Source: Actinoplanes sandaracinus
Lineage (GTDB): Bacteria; Actinomycetota; Actinomycetes; Mycobacteriales; Micromonosporaceae
DNA length: 64,000 bases
Direction: 5' to 3'
Assembly: GCF_030009775.1 (NCBI RefSeq)
Contig: NZ_JASCTH010000022.1
Coordinates: forward strand, 1-64,000
Shown here piece by piece: positions 25,102-32,281 of the stretch; position 1 is the stretch's first letter; each line of letters opens with the position of its first letter. The notes beneath the pieces are model-generated. The model did no database searches, was not told where the DNA came from, and saw only the letters and a program-made list of their open reading frames with translations. Made by a program: the position numbers and the translations under genes.

Positions 25102-25694
25102 CGGCGGCCTTCGGCGGGTCCGGTGTCGTACCGCAGCGTGCTGGTGCTGGCCTCGATGGCGGCCAGGGCCCGGCCGAGGTCGGCGTCGTCGCCGCTGACC
25201 ATCACCTCGATGGTGAGCCCGTGGGCGACGAACACGGCATAGCGCCCGTCCCGGTCGCCGGCGGTGTATCCGCCCTGGACCCCGGCGAGCCCGCCGGCCG
25301 TGGAGACCGTGAGCTGGGTGCCGGTGACCTGGTGACCGGAGGTGCCGGTGATGCGCTGCCGGAGCCGGACAGCGGCCGCGGTCAGATCGCCGTCGAACGG
25401 TTCGACCTCGATCGCGTACCTGACCGCGCCGAGCCTGAACAGCGCGGTTCCGCGGTCGTCACCGGGACGGGTGCCGGTGACGTCGAGCGTGGCGCCGGCC
25501 GGCGGCACCACGGTGACCCCGGCGCCCACCCGGTACGGCCGGCCGGCCGCGACGGCGTGCTCGGCCGGGACGGCCCGGTCCAGTGCGGGCAGGCCGAGGG
25601 CCAGAAAGGCCAGAATCGACGCCACCGCGATCACGAGGGGCAGTCCGAGGGTGCCGGGAAGATCGGTCAGTTGACGCCGAGTGACCCTCCCCAT
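25098..25694 (-). CDS. Membrane-anchored hypothetical protein coupled to PrsW
   Basis: A 198-residue protein with one N-terminal transmembrane segment (LPLVIAVASILAFLALGLPA) and an extracytoplasmic domain of about 150 residues rich in beta-strands (VTVVPPAGATLDVTGTRP, RYAVFVAHGLTIEVMVSG). Its stop overlaps the start of the PrsW protease gene. A one-pass protein co-translated with an intramembrane protease is a natural candidate substrate or regulator, which is inference. No named family recognised. Confidence 0.7.
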   Translation of the reverse strand: MGRVTRRQLTDLPGTLGLPLVIAVASILAFLALGLPALDRAVPAEHAVAAGRPYRVGAGVTVVPPAGATLDVTGTRPGDDRGTALFRLGAVRYAIEVEPFDGDLTAAAVRLRQRITGTSGHQVTGTQLTVSTAGGLAGVQGGYTAGDRDGRYAVFVAHGLTIEVMVSGDDADLGRALAAIEASTSTLRYDTGPAEGRR

Positions 25695-25776
25695 CCGTCC
25701 AAGCTAACGGCGGTTACCCGCCGTTGTCCGGTGAACCGGTGACCGGCCAATGTGGATGGAGGATCAACCTGGCAGA

Positions 25777-26343
25777 TTACGTATTTGTCCGTTTTTCCGA
25801 AAGATGCTGTGACGGCACGACCGCGGTGAGCCATACCCCGTTGTCACTGCGGTGGAAGACGTGTCCCTCGCCGGCCATCAACCCCGCCGCGACGCTGAAC
25901 ACCACCACGTCGGGCGAGCGCCGGCGACCGACGGCCACCGCCGTCGGCAGGTCAACCGAAAGGTGTACGTGGCGACGGCTCCGCGGGCGCAGCCCCTCCC
26001 GCAGGATCGCCTCCAGGTTGGCCCGGGGCGTGCCGTGGAAGAGCTCGGCGGGCGGGACCGCGGGCGGCAGATCGAGATCGACGGCGACCCGCCGGGAGTG
26101 ACCATGGCCGGCCCTGACACGATCGACGCCGTCCGGTCCGGTCCGCACCGCGAACCGTGACTTGTCGTTGCGCTCGACCACGAGGTCGAACTCGGCGCGG
26201 GTCACGTCGAGCGCGGCCAGCAACTCGGCGACCGGCACCCAGCCGTTCGCGTCGAGGGTCAGGCCGGCCACCTCGGGCCGGTGCCGCAGGACCAGGGACA
26301 ACCGCTTGCTGAGGCGGACCTGATCCCGGCTGAGAACTGTCAT
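25777..26343 (-). CDS. kptA: RNA 2'-phosphotransferase (Tpt1/KptA)
   Basis: A 188-residue enzyme that transfers an internal RNA 2'-phosphate to NAD+, releasing nicotinamide and ADP-ribose 1'',2''-cyclic phosphate. The N-terminal winged helix reads RLSKRLSLVLRHRPEVAGLT with GWVPVAELL. The ADP-ribosyltransferase half has ELFHGTPRANLEAILREGLR, RHVHLS and VFHRSDNGVWLT. The expected Arg-His-Arg-Arg catalytic set appears intact. ATG 26343 overlaps the methyltransferase stop (ATGA). No tRNA-splicing pathway making 2'-phosphates is known in such bacteria, but the RNA repair genes at 57463-61322 may be functionally related. Confidence 0.92.
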   Translation of the reverse strand: MTVLSRDQVRLSKRLSLVLRHRPEVAGLTLDANGWVPVAELLAALDVTRAEFDLVVERNDKSRFAVRTGPDGVDRVRAGHGHSRRVAVDLDLPPAVPPAELFHGTPRANLEAILREGLRPRSRRHVHLSVDLPTAVAVGRRRSPDVVVFSVAAGLMAGEGHVFHRSDNGVWLTAVVPSQHLSEKRTNT

Positions 26344-27116
26344 CCAGTGAACTCCATGACCGCAAGATAATAGGGGTGGTCGCGGTCGTCGATCGATTTC
26401 AGACGCCACGACGTCCCCGCGACCAGGGACTCCAGCTCCGCCACCGAACAGTTCAGGTAGTCGAACCAGTCACTGGCGATCTCCCGGTAGCGCAGCCGCA
26501 ACCGCAACTGCCCGCCCAGCCGCCCGCGTGCCCGATTGCCCTCGTGATAGGCCACCTGCACCGGATCGGTGGTCCCGTACGGGTCGGTGCCCTGCGCCAC
26601 GATCAGCGCCCCGGGATTGGCGAGCCGGGCCAGCGCGGCCAGGAACAGCGGCGCCCGCTCCGGACCCTCGATCAGCCCGAGATTGTTGCCGAGCAGCAGG
26701 AACGTGTCGTACCGGACGCTCGCCCGGGAGAATTCGTCGACCGTGTTCAGCACGGTGTCCCGCAGTCCGCGTTTGCGGGCCACCTCGATCGCGCCGGCGG
26801 AGGTGTCCAGGCCGGTCACCGCGACACCCCGACGCTGCAACTCGACCGCCGTCCGGCCGGCGCCCACGCCGATGTCGAGGGCCCGGCCCCGGCACAGGCT
26901 CATCGCCCGGTGGTCGAAGGGCCGCCAGTCGGCCGGCTCACTCAGGTAGTGACCGGCGAGAGCACCGTTGATCAGGCCGTCGTCCCGCTCGATCACCTCG
27001 ATCACGGGACGCGGGTAACGCCCGCCGGCCAGAGGCCGCGGACCGACCCCGATGTGCACCGCGTACGCGTCGCGGATCATCTCGCCGAAGGCGTCACCGA
27101 TCGCCGGTTGAGTCAT
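26340..27116 (-). CDS. SAM-dependent methyltransferase
   Basis: A 258-residue class I methyltransferase with motif I GRALDIGVGAGRTAVEL, motif II VTGLDTSAGAIEVARKRG and FLLLGNNLGLIEGPERAPLF. The N-terminal 75 residues (AYAVHIGVGPRPLAGGRYPR) lie before the Rossmann domain. It starts with ATG 27116, only 18 bases from the divergent gene at 27135, so the transcript is probably leaderless or nearly so. Co-translated with kptA. The substrate is unknown; linkage to kptA makes RNA or a nucleotide possible. Confidence 0.85.
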   Translation of the reverse strand: MTQPAIGDAFGEMIRDAYAVHIGVGPRPLAGGRYPRPVIEVIERDDGLINGALAGHYLSEPADWRPFDHRAMSLCRGRALDIGVGAGRTAVELQRRGVAVTGLDTSAGAIEVARKRGLRDTVLNTVDEFSRASVRYDTFLLLGNNLGLIEGPERAPLFLAALARLANPGALIVAQGTDPYGTTDPVQVAYHEGNRARGRLGGQLRLRLRYREIASDWFDYLNCSVAELESLVAGTSWRLKSIDDRDHPYYLAVMEFTG

Positions 27117-27134
27117 GGTCAATACTCTTGGGGC

Positions 27135-27506
27135 ATGACCGCACTGGAGCAACTCGGCTCGGAGAAATACGTCCTTCTCACCACATTCCGGCGGGACGGC
27201 CGGGCGGTTCCGACCCCGCTCTGGGTCGTTCCGGACGGCGCGGGCCTGGGCTTCTGGACAGTCGCGGGCAGCGGCAAGCTGAAGCGGATCCGCAACAGCG
27301 GCCGGGTCACGGTCGCCCCCTGCGACATGCGGGGCAACCCCACCGGCGCTGCGATCGAGGCGACCGCGCGGATCGGTGACCACGCCGACCGGCTTCGCGT
27401 CGGCGAGGGCATCAAGAAGAAGTACGGTGTGCTCGGCCGCCTGACCATGCTCGGCAGCCGGGTGCGCCGGGGTGTCGACGGAACGGTCGCCGTCCTGGTC
27501 GACTGA
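27135..27506 (+). CDS. PPOX-class F420-dependent oxidoreductase
   Basis: A 123-residue split beta-barrel protein of the pyridoxamine 5'-phosphate oxidase-like F420-dependent group. Recognisable segments are YVLLTTFRRDGRAVPTPLWV, GLGFWTVAGSGKLKRIRNSG and VTVAPCDMRGNPTG. It is complete for this short family. ATG 27135 is 18 bases from the divergent methyltransferase start, with no room for a Shine-Dalgarno leader. Confidence 0.88.
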   Translation: MTALEQLGSEKYVLLTTFRRDGRAVPTPLWVVPDGAGLGFWTVAGSGKLKRIRNSGRVTVAPCDMRGNPTGAAIEATARIGDHADRLRVGEGIKKKYGVLGRLTMLGSRVRRGVDGTVAVLVD

Positions 27507-27568
27507 CTCCCCCGTACCCCTTTGAAGGGTCTGGGAAGAGAAGAGGGCGCCGGCGCCCGGAAACGAAG

Positions 27569-27602
27569 AAGGGGCGATCGCCTTCCCCAGCGCTCGCCCC
27601 TT
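27569..27602. terminator. Bidirectional terminator between PPOX gene and bldC
   Basis: A perfect nine-base stem AAGGGGCGA / TCGCCCCTT with a 16-base loop lies between convergent genes. A palindrome GGGCGCCGGCGCCC sits just upstream (27545-27558). It probably serves both transcripts. Confidence 0.65.
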
Positions 27603-27625
27603 GCTACGTTCTGGTGTCGACTGGG

Positions 27626-27835
27626 TCAGTCGCCCTGTCGCTGCGTGGGGATCTGCCCCTGCAGCAGGGCGCGGACCTCCGACTCCCGGTAGCGACGGTG
27701 GCCGCCCAACGTGCGAATTGCGCTGAGCTTGCCCGCCTTGGCCCACCGGGTAACGGTCTTCGGGTCGACACGGAACATCGACGCCACCTCGGCCGGCGTT
27801 AGTAGCGGCTCAGGATCGTGCGTACGCGATGCCAT
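27626..27835 (-). CDS. bldC: BldC developmental regulator (MerR-like winged helix)
   Basis: A 69-residue DNA-binding protein almost entirely made of one MerR-type helix-turn-helix: LLTPAEVASMFRVDPKTVTR, then WAKAGKLSAIRTLGGHRRY. This matches BldC of Streptomyces, which binds head-to-tail at direct repeats and controls the onset of differentiation. ATG 27835 follows GGAGGAG. An intrinsic terminator structure ends only 23 bases upstream of the start codon. The neighbour order (hypothetical, vdh, DUF3073, purM, purF) matches Streptomyces. Confidence 0.92.
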   Translation of the reverse strand: MASRTHDPEPLLTPAEVASMFRVDPKTVTRWAKAGKLSAIRTLGGHRRYRESEVRALLQGQIPTQRQGD

Positions 27836-27858
27836 CGGTCACTCCTCCACAGGTGCCT

Positions 27859-27890
27859 AAAAAACATCCGGCCGGGGTCCCGCCGGCCGG
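27859..27890 (-). terminator. Terminator/attenuator in the bldC leader
   Basis: On the minus strand an eight-base stem CCGGCCGG / CCGGCCGG with a seven-base loop (27868-27890) is followed by three bases and six U (27859-27864). It lies between any upstream promoter and the bldC ribosome binding site. If it forms, bldC expression needs read-through. No gene is seen in the rest of 27891-28118. Confidence 0.6.
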
Positions 27891-28118
27891 TGCGTCTCTC
27901 ATGGTCCGGCTAGTCCCCGATGTCCGACATGGGCCGAACGGACGAACGTCCCCAGATAGACGGATGAAGCATGCCCGATTTTTGCGCGTTTTCTACGCCA
28001 GATAGTGTCTCGTTTAGTCCGATTATCACGCTTCGCCTGGCACCGATTACGAAGAGTACTCACTTCGGGAGCGCTTCCACCGGCCGGGAATCGTGCCTGT
28101 CTGTCCTATTTCCGCAGG

Positions 28119-28958
28119 TCAATTGCATCGCTCGAGAAGTTGGACGGCACGCCACCGCGCCACCAACTTCTCGTACGCTTCACTTGCTGACTCTGCGTCA
28201 CCGCGAGAAAGGGCGGAAAGTCCGGCTGCCACCAGTCCGGGGGAATCGTCCTCCGCGAGGCTGTCCTCCGGCAGGAGGTTGACGAGACCGCCGTAATCGA
28301 GCTCGACCACCGACCGTGGGTGGAACTCCTCCAGCCACCGGGTGCCCTCCTCGACCGCCTCGGTGATCGGCGCGTCGCCCAGCGATTTCCGCAGCACGGA
28401 CACCGCCCGGTGCGCCCGGCGGCGGGCCTTCGAGATCTCCGTGCGATACCGCAGCACCCGCCGGCGGCCGGAGAGCGAGATATCCCGCTCGTCCAGGTCC
28501 ACGAACGCGAACCAGCGCAGCGGGACTCCCCACGTCGAGGTCTGCTCGTGCACCCGGGGCACGCCCTCCTCCAGCACGCGCGCGCCGCTGCGCCAGTCCT
28601 CCACGACGGCCTTCGCCTGGCCGGCCAGCACCGGGGGGACGAAGGCATCGGCGAGCACCGCGGGCACCCCGTCGCGGGCGCTCAGGGCGGCCTCGGCGAC
28701 CCGCAGCCGCAGGTTCCAGGGGCAGACCAGCACCGCGTTGTCCCACTCCAGGACGTAGGCCTCGTCAGGCAGGTCAGGCAGGCGGGTCCAGCCGGCCCCG
28801 AGCGCCTCGAGCACGGCGGTGCGCTGCCGCGCGGGACCCTCGACCAGGCCCAGGTCCCGGCCCTCCCGCGCGTACTCACGCCAGAAGATCTGCCGCTCGC
28901 GGTCGAAGGCGGTCAGTGGCTCGTAAACCCGTAGGTACGACGCGAACAGTGACGGCAC
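28119..28958 (-). CDS. Conserved actinobacterial hypothetical protein (bldC-vdh neighbour)
   Basis: A 279-residue soluble protein from GTG 28958 with AAAGGA upstream. It has no signal peptide. Notable segments are MPSLFASYLRVYEPLTAFDR, FWREYAREGRDLG, YVLEWDNAVLVCPWNLRLR, WGVPLRWFAFVDLDER and RRAHRAVSVLRKSLGD. I recall a protein of this type between bldC and vdh in Streptomyces; no function is known. It is the upstream neighbour of bldC on the same strand, separated by 283 bases that include the leader terminator. Confidence 0.8.
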   Translation of the reverse strand: MPSLFASYLRVYEPLTAFDRERQIFWREYAREGRDLGLVEGPARQRTAVLEALGAGWTRLPDLPDEAYVLEWDNAVLVCPWNLRLRVAEAALSARDGVPAVLADAFVPPVLAGQAKAVVEDWRSGARVLEEGVPRVHEQTSTWGVPLRWFAFVDLDERDISLSGRRRVLRYRTEISKARRRAHRAVSVLRKSLGDAPITEAVEEGTRWLEEFHPRSVVELDYGGLVNLLPEDSLAEDDSPGLVAAGLSALSRGDAESASEAYEKLVARWRAVQLLERCN

Positions 28959-29165
28959 GGCGCGATCCTTTCACGAATCCGGCCGGGTGGAACTTCCCGC
29001 GCGGACGTAATCAACGCGCTATTCGCGCGACTACGCTCGCATGAGGCTCATTCGCGACCTGATCTCCACCAACTCTTCACCGTCGCGGAGGAGCCTCACC
29101 CCACCGGCTCACCCTGCCGGAATCATGGGCTTCACAAGAGCCCGCACGAGATCAGGAGAACAAAC

Positions 29166-30230
29166 GTGGACGTGTTCGACACCGACGGGCACGAACAGGT
29201 CGTCTTCTGCCAGGACCGGGACACCGGCCTCAAGGCGATCATCGGCATCTACTCGACGGCCCTGGGTCCCGCGCTCGGCGGCACCCGGTTCTACCCGTAC
29301 GAGAGCGAGGAGGCCGCCCTCGCCGACGTGCTGAAGCTGTCCCGCGGCATGGCCTACAAGAACGCGATGGCCGGCCTGGACCTGGGCGGCGGCAAGGCCG
29401 TCATCTGGGGCGACCCGGCCCAGCTCAAGAGCGAGGCCCTGCTCCGGGCGTACGGCCGGTTCGTCGAGTCGCTGCGCGGCCGCTACTACACCGCCTGTGA
29501 TGTCGGCACCTACGTGCAGGACATGGACGTGGTCGCCCGCGAGACCCGGTACGCGACCGGCCGCAGCGTCGAACACGGCGGCGCCGGGGACTCCTCGGTG
29601 CTCACCGCCTGGGGCGTCTTCCAGGGCATGCGCGCCGCGGCCGAGCACACCTGGGGCACACCGTCGCTGAGCGGCCGCACCGTCGGTGTCGCCGGCCTCG
29701 GCAAGGTCGGCAAGTACCTGGCCGGGCATCTGATCGACGACGGCGCCGACGTGGTCGCCACCGACGTCAACGAGGGGGCGCTGGCCTGGGCCCGCACCAC
29801 CCACCCACAGATCCGGCTGGTGGCCGACACCGACACCCTGATCACCTCCGACATCGACGTCTACGCGCCGTGCGCTCTCGGTGGCGCGCTGAACGACGAC
29901 ACGGTGCCGGTGCTGCGGGCGAAGGTGGTGGCCGGTGGCGCCAACAACCAGCTCGCGCACCCCGGCATCAGCAAGCTTCTGGAGGACCGCGGGATCCTCT
30001 ACACCCCGGACTACGTGGTGAACGCCGGCGGTGTCATCCAGGTGGCGGACGAGATCCACGGCTTCAACTTCGACCGGGCCAAGCTGCGGGCCACCGGGAT
30101 CTTCGAGACCACCCGCCGCATCCTCAAACTCGCCGGCGACGAGGGTGTGCCGCCCGCGATCGCGGCCGACCGGCTCGCCGAGCGGCGGATGGCCGAAGTC
30201 GGCCGGCTCCGCTCGATTCACCTCGGTTAA
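29166..30230 (+). CDS. vdh: Valine/leucine dehydrogenase
   Basis: A 354-residue Glu/Leu/Phe/Val dehydrogenase that deaminates branched-chain amino acids with NAD+. The substrate domain has GGTRFYPYESEEAALADVLKL, AYKNAMAGLDLGGGKAVIWG with the two conserved catalytic Lys, and YYTACDVGTYVQDMD. The Rossmann domain has GVAGLGKVGKYLAGHL and NAGGVIQVADE. GTG 29166 follows AGGAG. In Streptomyces coelicolor vdh lies at the same place next to bldC. Confidence 0.93.
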   Translation: MDVFDTDGHEQVVFCQDRDTGLKAIIGIYSTALGPALGGTRFYPYESEEAALADVLKLSRGMAYKNAMAGLDLGGGKAVIWGDPAQLKSEALLRAYGRFVESLRGRYYTACDVGTYVQDMDVVARETRYATGRSVEHGGAGDSSVLTAWGVFQGMRAAAEHTWGTPSLSGRTVGVAGLGKVGKYLAGHLIDDGADVVATDVNEGALAWARTTHPQIRLVADTDTLITSDIDVYAPCALGGALNDDTVPVLRAKVVAGGANNQLAHPGISKLLEDRGILYTPDYVVNAGGVIQVADEIHGFNFDRAKLRATGIFETTRRILKLAGDEGVPPAIAADRLAERRMAEVGRLRSIHLG

Positions 30231-30244
30231 GGCGTTCGGAGAGC

Positions 30245-30287
30245 CTGCCGCGCGCCGCCGGAGAAGGTCAACCGCGACGCGCGGCAG
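30245..30287 (+). terminator. Candidate terminator after vdh
   Basis: A perfect ten-base inverted repeat CTGCCGCGCG / CGCGCGGCAG with a 23-base loop begins 15 bases after the vdh stop. There is no U tract, so it may act only as an RNA 3' stabiliser. Confidence 0.4.
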
Positions 30288-30412
30288 TGTCACACGCAAC
30301 CCGAGGTGCCGAACGAGCCATCGTCCATGTACCGTAAGACCCACGAGAGATGCCTGACGTCATCGGGGCCCGCCTTCGGGCTGCCCCGAATTCTGTGCGA
30401 GGGGGTCGAGCC

Positions 30413-30652
30413 ATGGGGCGCGGCCGTGCTAAGGCCAAGCAGACGAAGGTGGCCCGGGAGCTGAAGTATCACTCCCCGAACACCGACCTCACCGCCTTGC
30501 AGCGCGAACTGGCGGGTGCCGGTAAGTCCGACCGTCACTTCGACGACGATAACGACGAGTTCGTCGACGATGACGAGGACGACGCTGATGATGATGATGA
30601 CCAGGACACCTGGACCAACCAGGACACCTGGTCGCCTACAAGGCGGCACTGA
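30413..30652 (+). CDS. DUF3073 protein
   Basis: A 79-residue protein with the DUF3073 N-terminus MGRGRAKAKQTKVARELKYH SPNTDL, followed by a strongly acidic tail (DDDNDEFVDDDEDDADDDDD). It ends in a duplicated DTW motif. The basic head and acidic tail suggest nucleic-acid or ribosome association, which is inference. The family is nearly universal in actinobacteria and commonly sits next to purM. Here an inserted radical SAM/peptide pair separates it from purM. Confidence 0.88.
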   Translation: MGRGRAKAKQTKVARELKYHSPNTDLTALQRELAGAGKSDRHFDDDNDEFVDDDEDDADDDDDQDTWTNQDTWSPTRRH

Positions 30653-30665
30653 CCCGTTCTGCACA

Positions 30666-30690
30666 GAGCACGCGGCGTGACCGCGTGCTC
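30666..30690 (+). terminator. Hairpin after DUF3073
   Basis: A perfect ten-base stem GAGCACGCGG / CCGCGTGCTC with a five-base loop begins 14 bases after the DUF3073 stop. Confidence 0.5.
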
Positions 30691-30725
30691 GCGTGTGTCG
30701 CGCGGTCACGATTCCTACGGTTGAC

Positions 30726-30758
30726 GAAGCCCACGCGGGTTCCTTCCGCGTGGGCTTC
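30726..30758. terminator. Strong hairpin between DUF3073 and the RiPP precursor
   Basis: A perfect 13-base stem GAAGCCCACGCGG / CCGCGTGGGCTTC with a seven-base loop lies between convergent transcripts. It lacks a U tract but probably terminates both the DUF3073 and the maturase-precursor mRNAs. Confidence 0.6.
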
Positions 30759-30794
30759 CCACCGAGTCGTTCCGGCCTGCGACCGCGTCGCGCT

Positions 30795-31022
30795 TCAGCG
30801 TGGACGGTTGTTCCAGTTGTAGAACGTGGGAATGTTCTCGAAGTGGTTCCAGGCGCACACCGCCGAGCCGCCATCCTTCGGTGACTCCTCGGCGCGCTGT
30901 TCCCTGGCGGCCTCCGCCTCCGCGATGAGCATGGCCAGCCCGGCTCGGGTGTCGTGCACCCGCGCCGTCACCGGATCCGTCTCCACGCCGTCAGACAGCC
31001 GTGGCTTCGTGATCTCGGGCAT
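30795..31022 (-). CDS. RiPP precursor peptide, aromatic/Asn-rich core (cyclophane type, AmcA-like)
   Basis: A 75-residue peptide. The leader (1-52) is helical and acidic (AGLAMLIAEAEAAREQRAEE) and ends in Asp-Gly-Gly. The last 23 residues contain WNHFENIPTFYNWNNRP, in which three aromatic-x-Asn triplets can be read (FEN, FYN, WNN) plus WNH. Such triplets are substrates for three-residue cyclophane-forming radical SAM enzymes. ATG 31022 is preceded by AAGGAG and lies 32 bases inside the 3' end of the maturase gene in another frame, so precursor translation is coupled to the maturase. I recall NCBI family names AmcA/AmcB for an actinobacterial multiple-cyclophane RiPP; membership must be checked. 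Confidence 0.8.
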   Translation of the reverse strand: MPEITKPRLSDGVETDPVTARVHDTRAGLAMLIAEAEAAREQRAEESPKDGGSAVCAWNHFENIPTFYNWNNRPR

Positions 31023-32115
31023 GATCCAGCACTCCTTCCAATAGGCGAATCTTGCTGTTCCGGCAGTGGTTCGTCTCGGTGCCGTCGAACCTGCCGTGTT
31101 CGAAGTACCGGTTGGCCGCATGCGCGCCACCGCAGAAGCCGAAGTAGGGGCAACTGGTGCGGCACGCCTCTATACCGCGCAGGAACTCGCCGATCCACGG
31201 CGTCTCGGCCGCGCGGGCGAGAATCTCGGGCAGCGGGGTGGTCAGCACGTTGCCGCTGCTGAAGTCGCCGTACCGTGGATCGTGGAAGCCGGCCAGCTCG
31301 GGTGAGAGCAGCACGACCGATCCGTCCTGAGCGATCGTCGGGATCGGGTCCAGCCGGCGCGGGAGAAGATCGTCGGCGTTGCCGTCGAGGACCGCCGCCG
31401 CGTACCGCAGCGACCACTCCACCTCGCGCAGGTGGATCCGCGGATCACGTCGCCAGGCGGTGACCAGCTCGGCCCAGAAGGCGCTCACCGCGGCCGGGTC
31501 GTGGCTGTTCAACCGGGTGTTGACGCCTTCCAGTTCCTCCACGTTGATGCCGAGCACCTCACAGCCGAGGCCGAGGAAGTACTCGTACAGCTCGGTGGCG
31601 ACGCCGGGGCCCGGGTCGCCGACGACGCAGAGGGTGGAGAACGGGATGCCGCGCGCCCGGAGCCGCTCGATCCCCCGCGAGATCAGGTCGTAGGCGGGCT
31701 TGCCGGCCCGGTCCACCCGGTCGCCGTTGCGCTTCCGTGGGCCGTCCACGCTGACGCTAACCCGGACGTCGTGCTCGATGAAGAAGTCACACCACTCGTC
31801 GTCGATCAGCGTCGCGTTCGTCTGCACGTGGTGCTCGACGCCCGCGCCGAACGGCGCGAAGAGCGCGGCCAGGTGGGCGCGGCCCGCGGCGAGCGGCTCA
31901 CCGCCGTGCCACACCACCGAGAACCTTCCGGTACGGGCGAAGTCCACCACCCCGGCAGCGACGGCCTCAGCGACCGCGACCGGCATCTTCCGGTTCTCCC
32001 GCCGGAACGGGAGATAGCAGTAGTCGCATGCCAGGTTGCAGAGGGTAGTGGGCTGCATGACGACGTATCCGGGCTCTGCCGAGATGCCCCGCATCCCGCT
32101 CCACGCAAACGTCAT
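30991..32115 (-). CDS. Radical SAM/SPASM peptide maturase (AmcB-like)
   Basis: A 374-residue enzyme. The SAM-cleaving [4Fe-4S] motif is CNLACDYC (Cys26, 30, 33), followed by VWHGGEPLAAG (the GGE motif) and HHVQTNATLIDDEW. The C-terminal SPASM-like region has clustered Cys: ACRTSCPYFGFCGGA and later NHCRN. It should bind extra Fe-S clusters and crosslink aromatic side chains of the downstream peptide. ATG 32115 has AGGAG upstream; GTG 32127 would overlap that site. The gene is on the same strand as purM with a 166-base gap (32116-32281), so it probably has its own promoter. No transporter, protease or immunity gene is adjacent. Confidence 0.88.
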   Translation of the reverse strand: MTFAWSGMRGISAEPGYVVMQPTTLCNLACDYCYLPFRRENRKMPVAVAEAVAAGVVDFARTGRFSVVWHGGEPLAAGRAHLAALFAPFGAGVEHHVQTNATLIDDEWCDFFIEHDVRVSVSVDGPRKRNGDRVDRAGKPAYDLISRGIERLRARGIPFSTLCVVGDPGPGVATELYEYFLGLGCEVLGINVEELEGVNTRLNSHDPAAVSAFWAELVTAWRRDPRIHLREVEWSLRYAAAVLDGNADDLLPRRLDPIPTIAQDGSVVLLSPELAGFHDPRYGDFSSGNVLTTPLPEILARAAETPWIGEFLRGIEACRTSCPYFGFCGGAHAANRYFEHGRFDGTETNHCRNSKIRLLEGVLDHARDHEATAV

Positions 32116-32281
32116 GTTTCCGCACACTCCTGTCCGGCACTCGTGACTCAGGTCAGGCTAGGCCTCGCAGTCCATTACTCATGCGAAAGATCCGCATGCG
32201 CCGGGCATCGACACACGCGGATCATTTCACGTCGGACTATTGCGAACCAGAATCCGATTGCCTACCAAAAGCACCGTCCGG

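Noticed and set aside
29041..29334. Short ORF overlapping the vdh start, possible leader peptide
   Set aside because: No ribosome binding site, Ser/Thr/Arg-rich, and it runs 170 bases into vdh in another frame. No attenuator structure was seen next to it.
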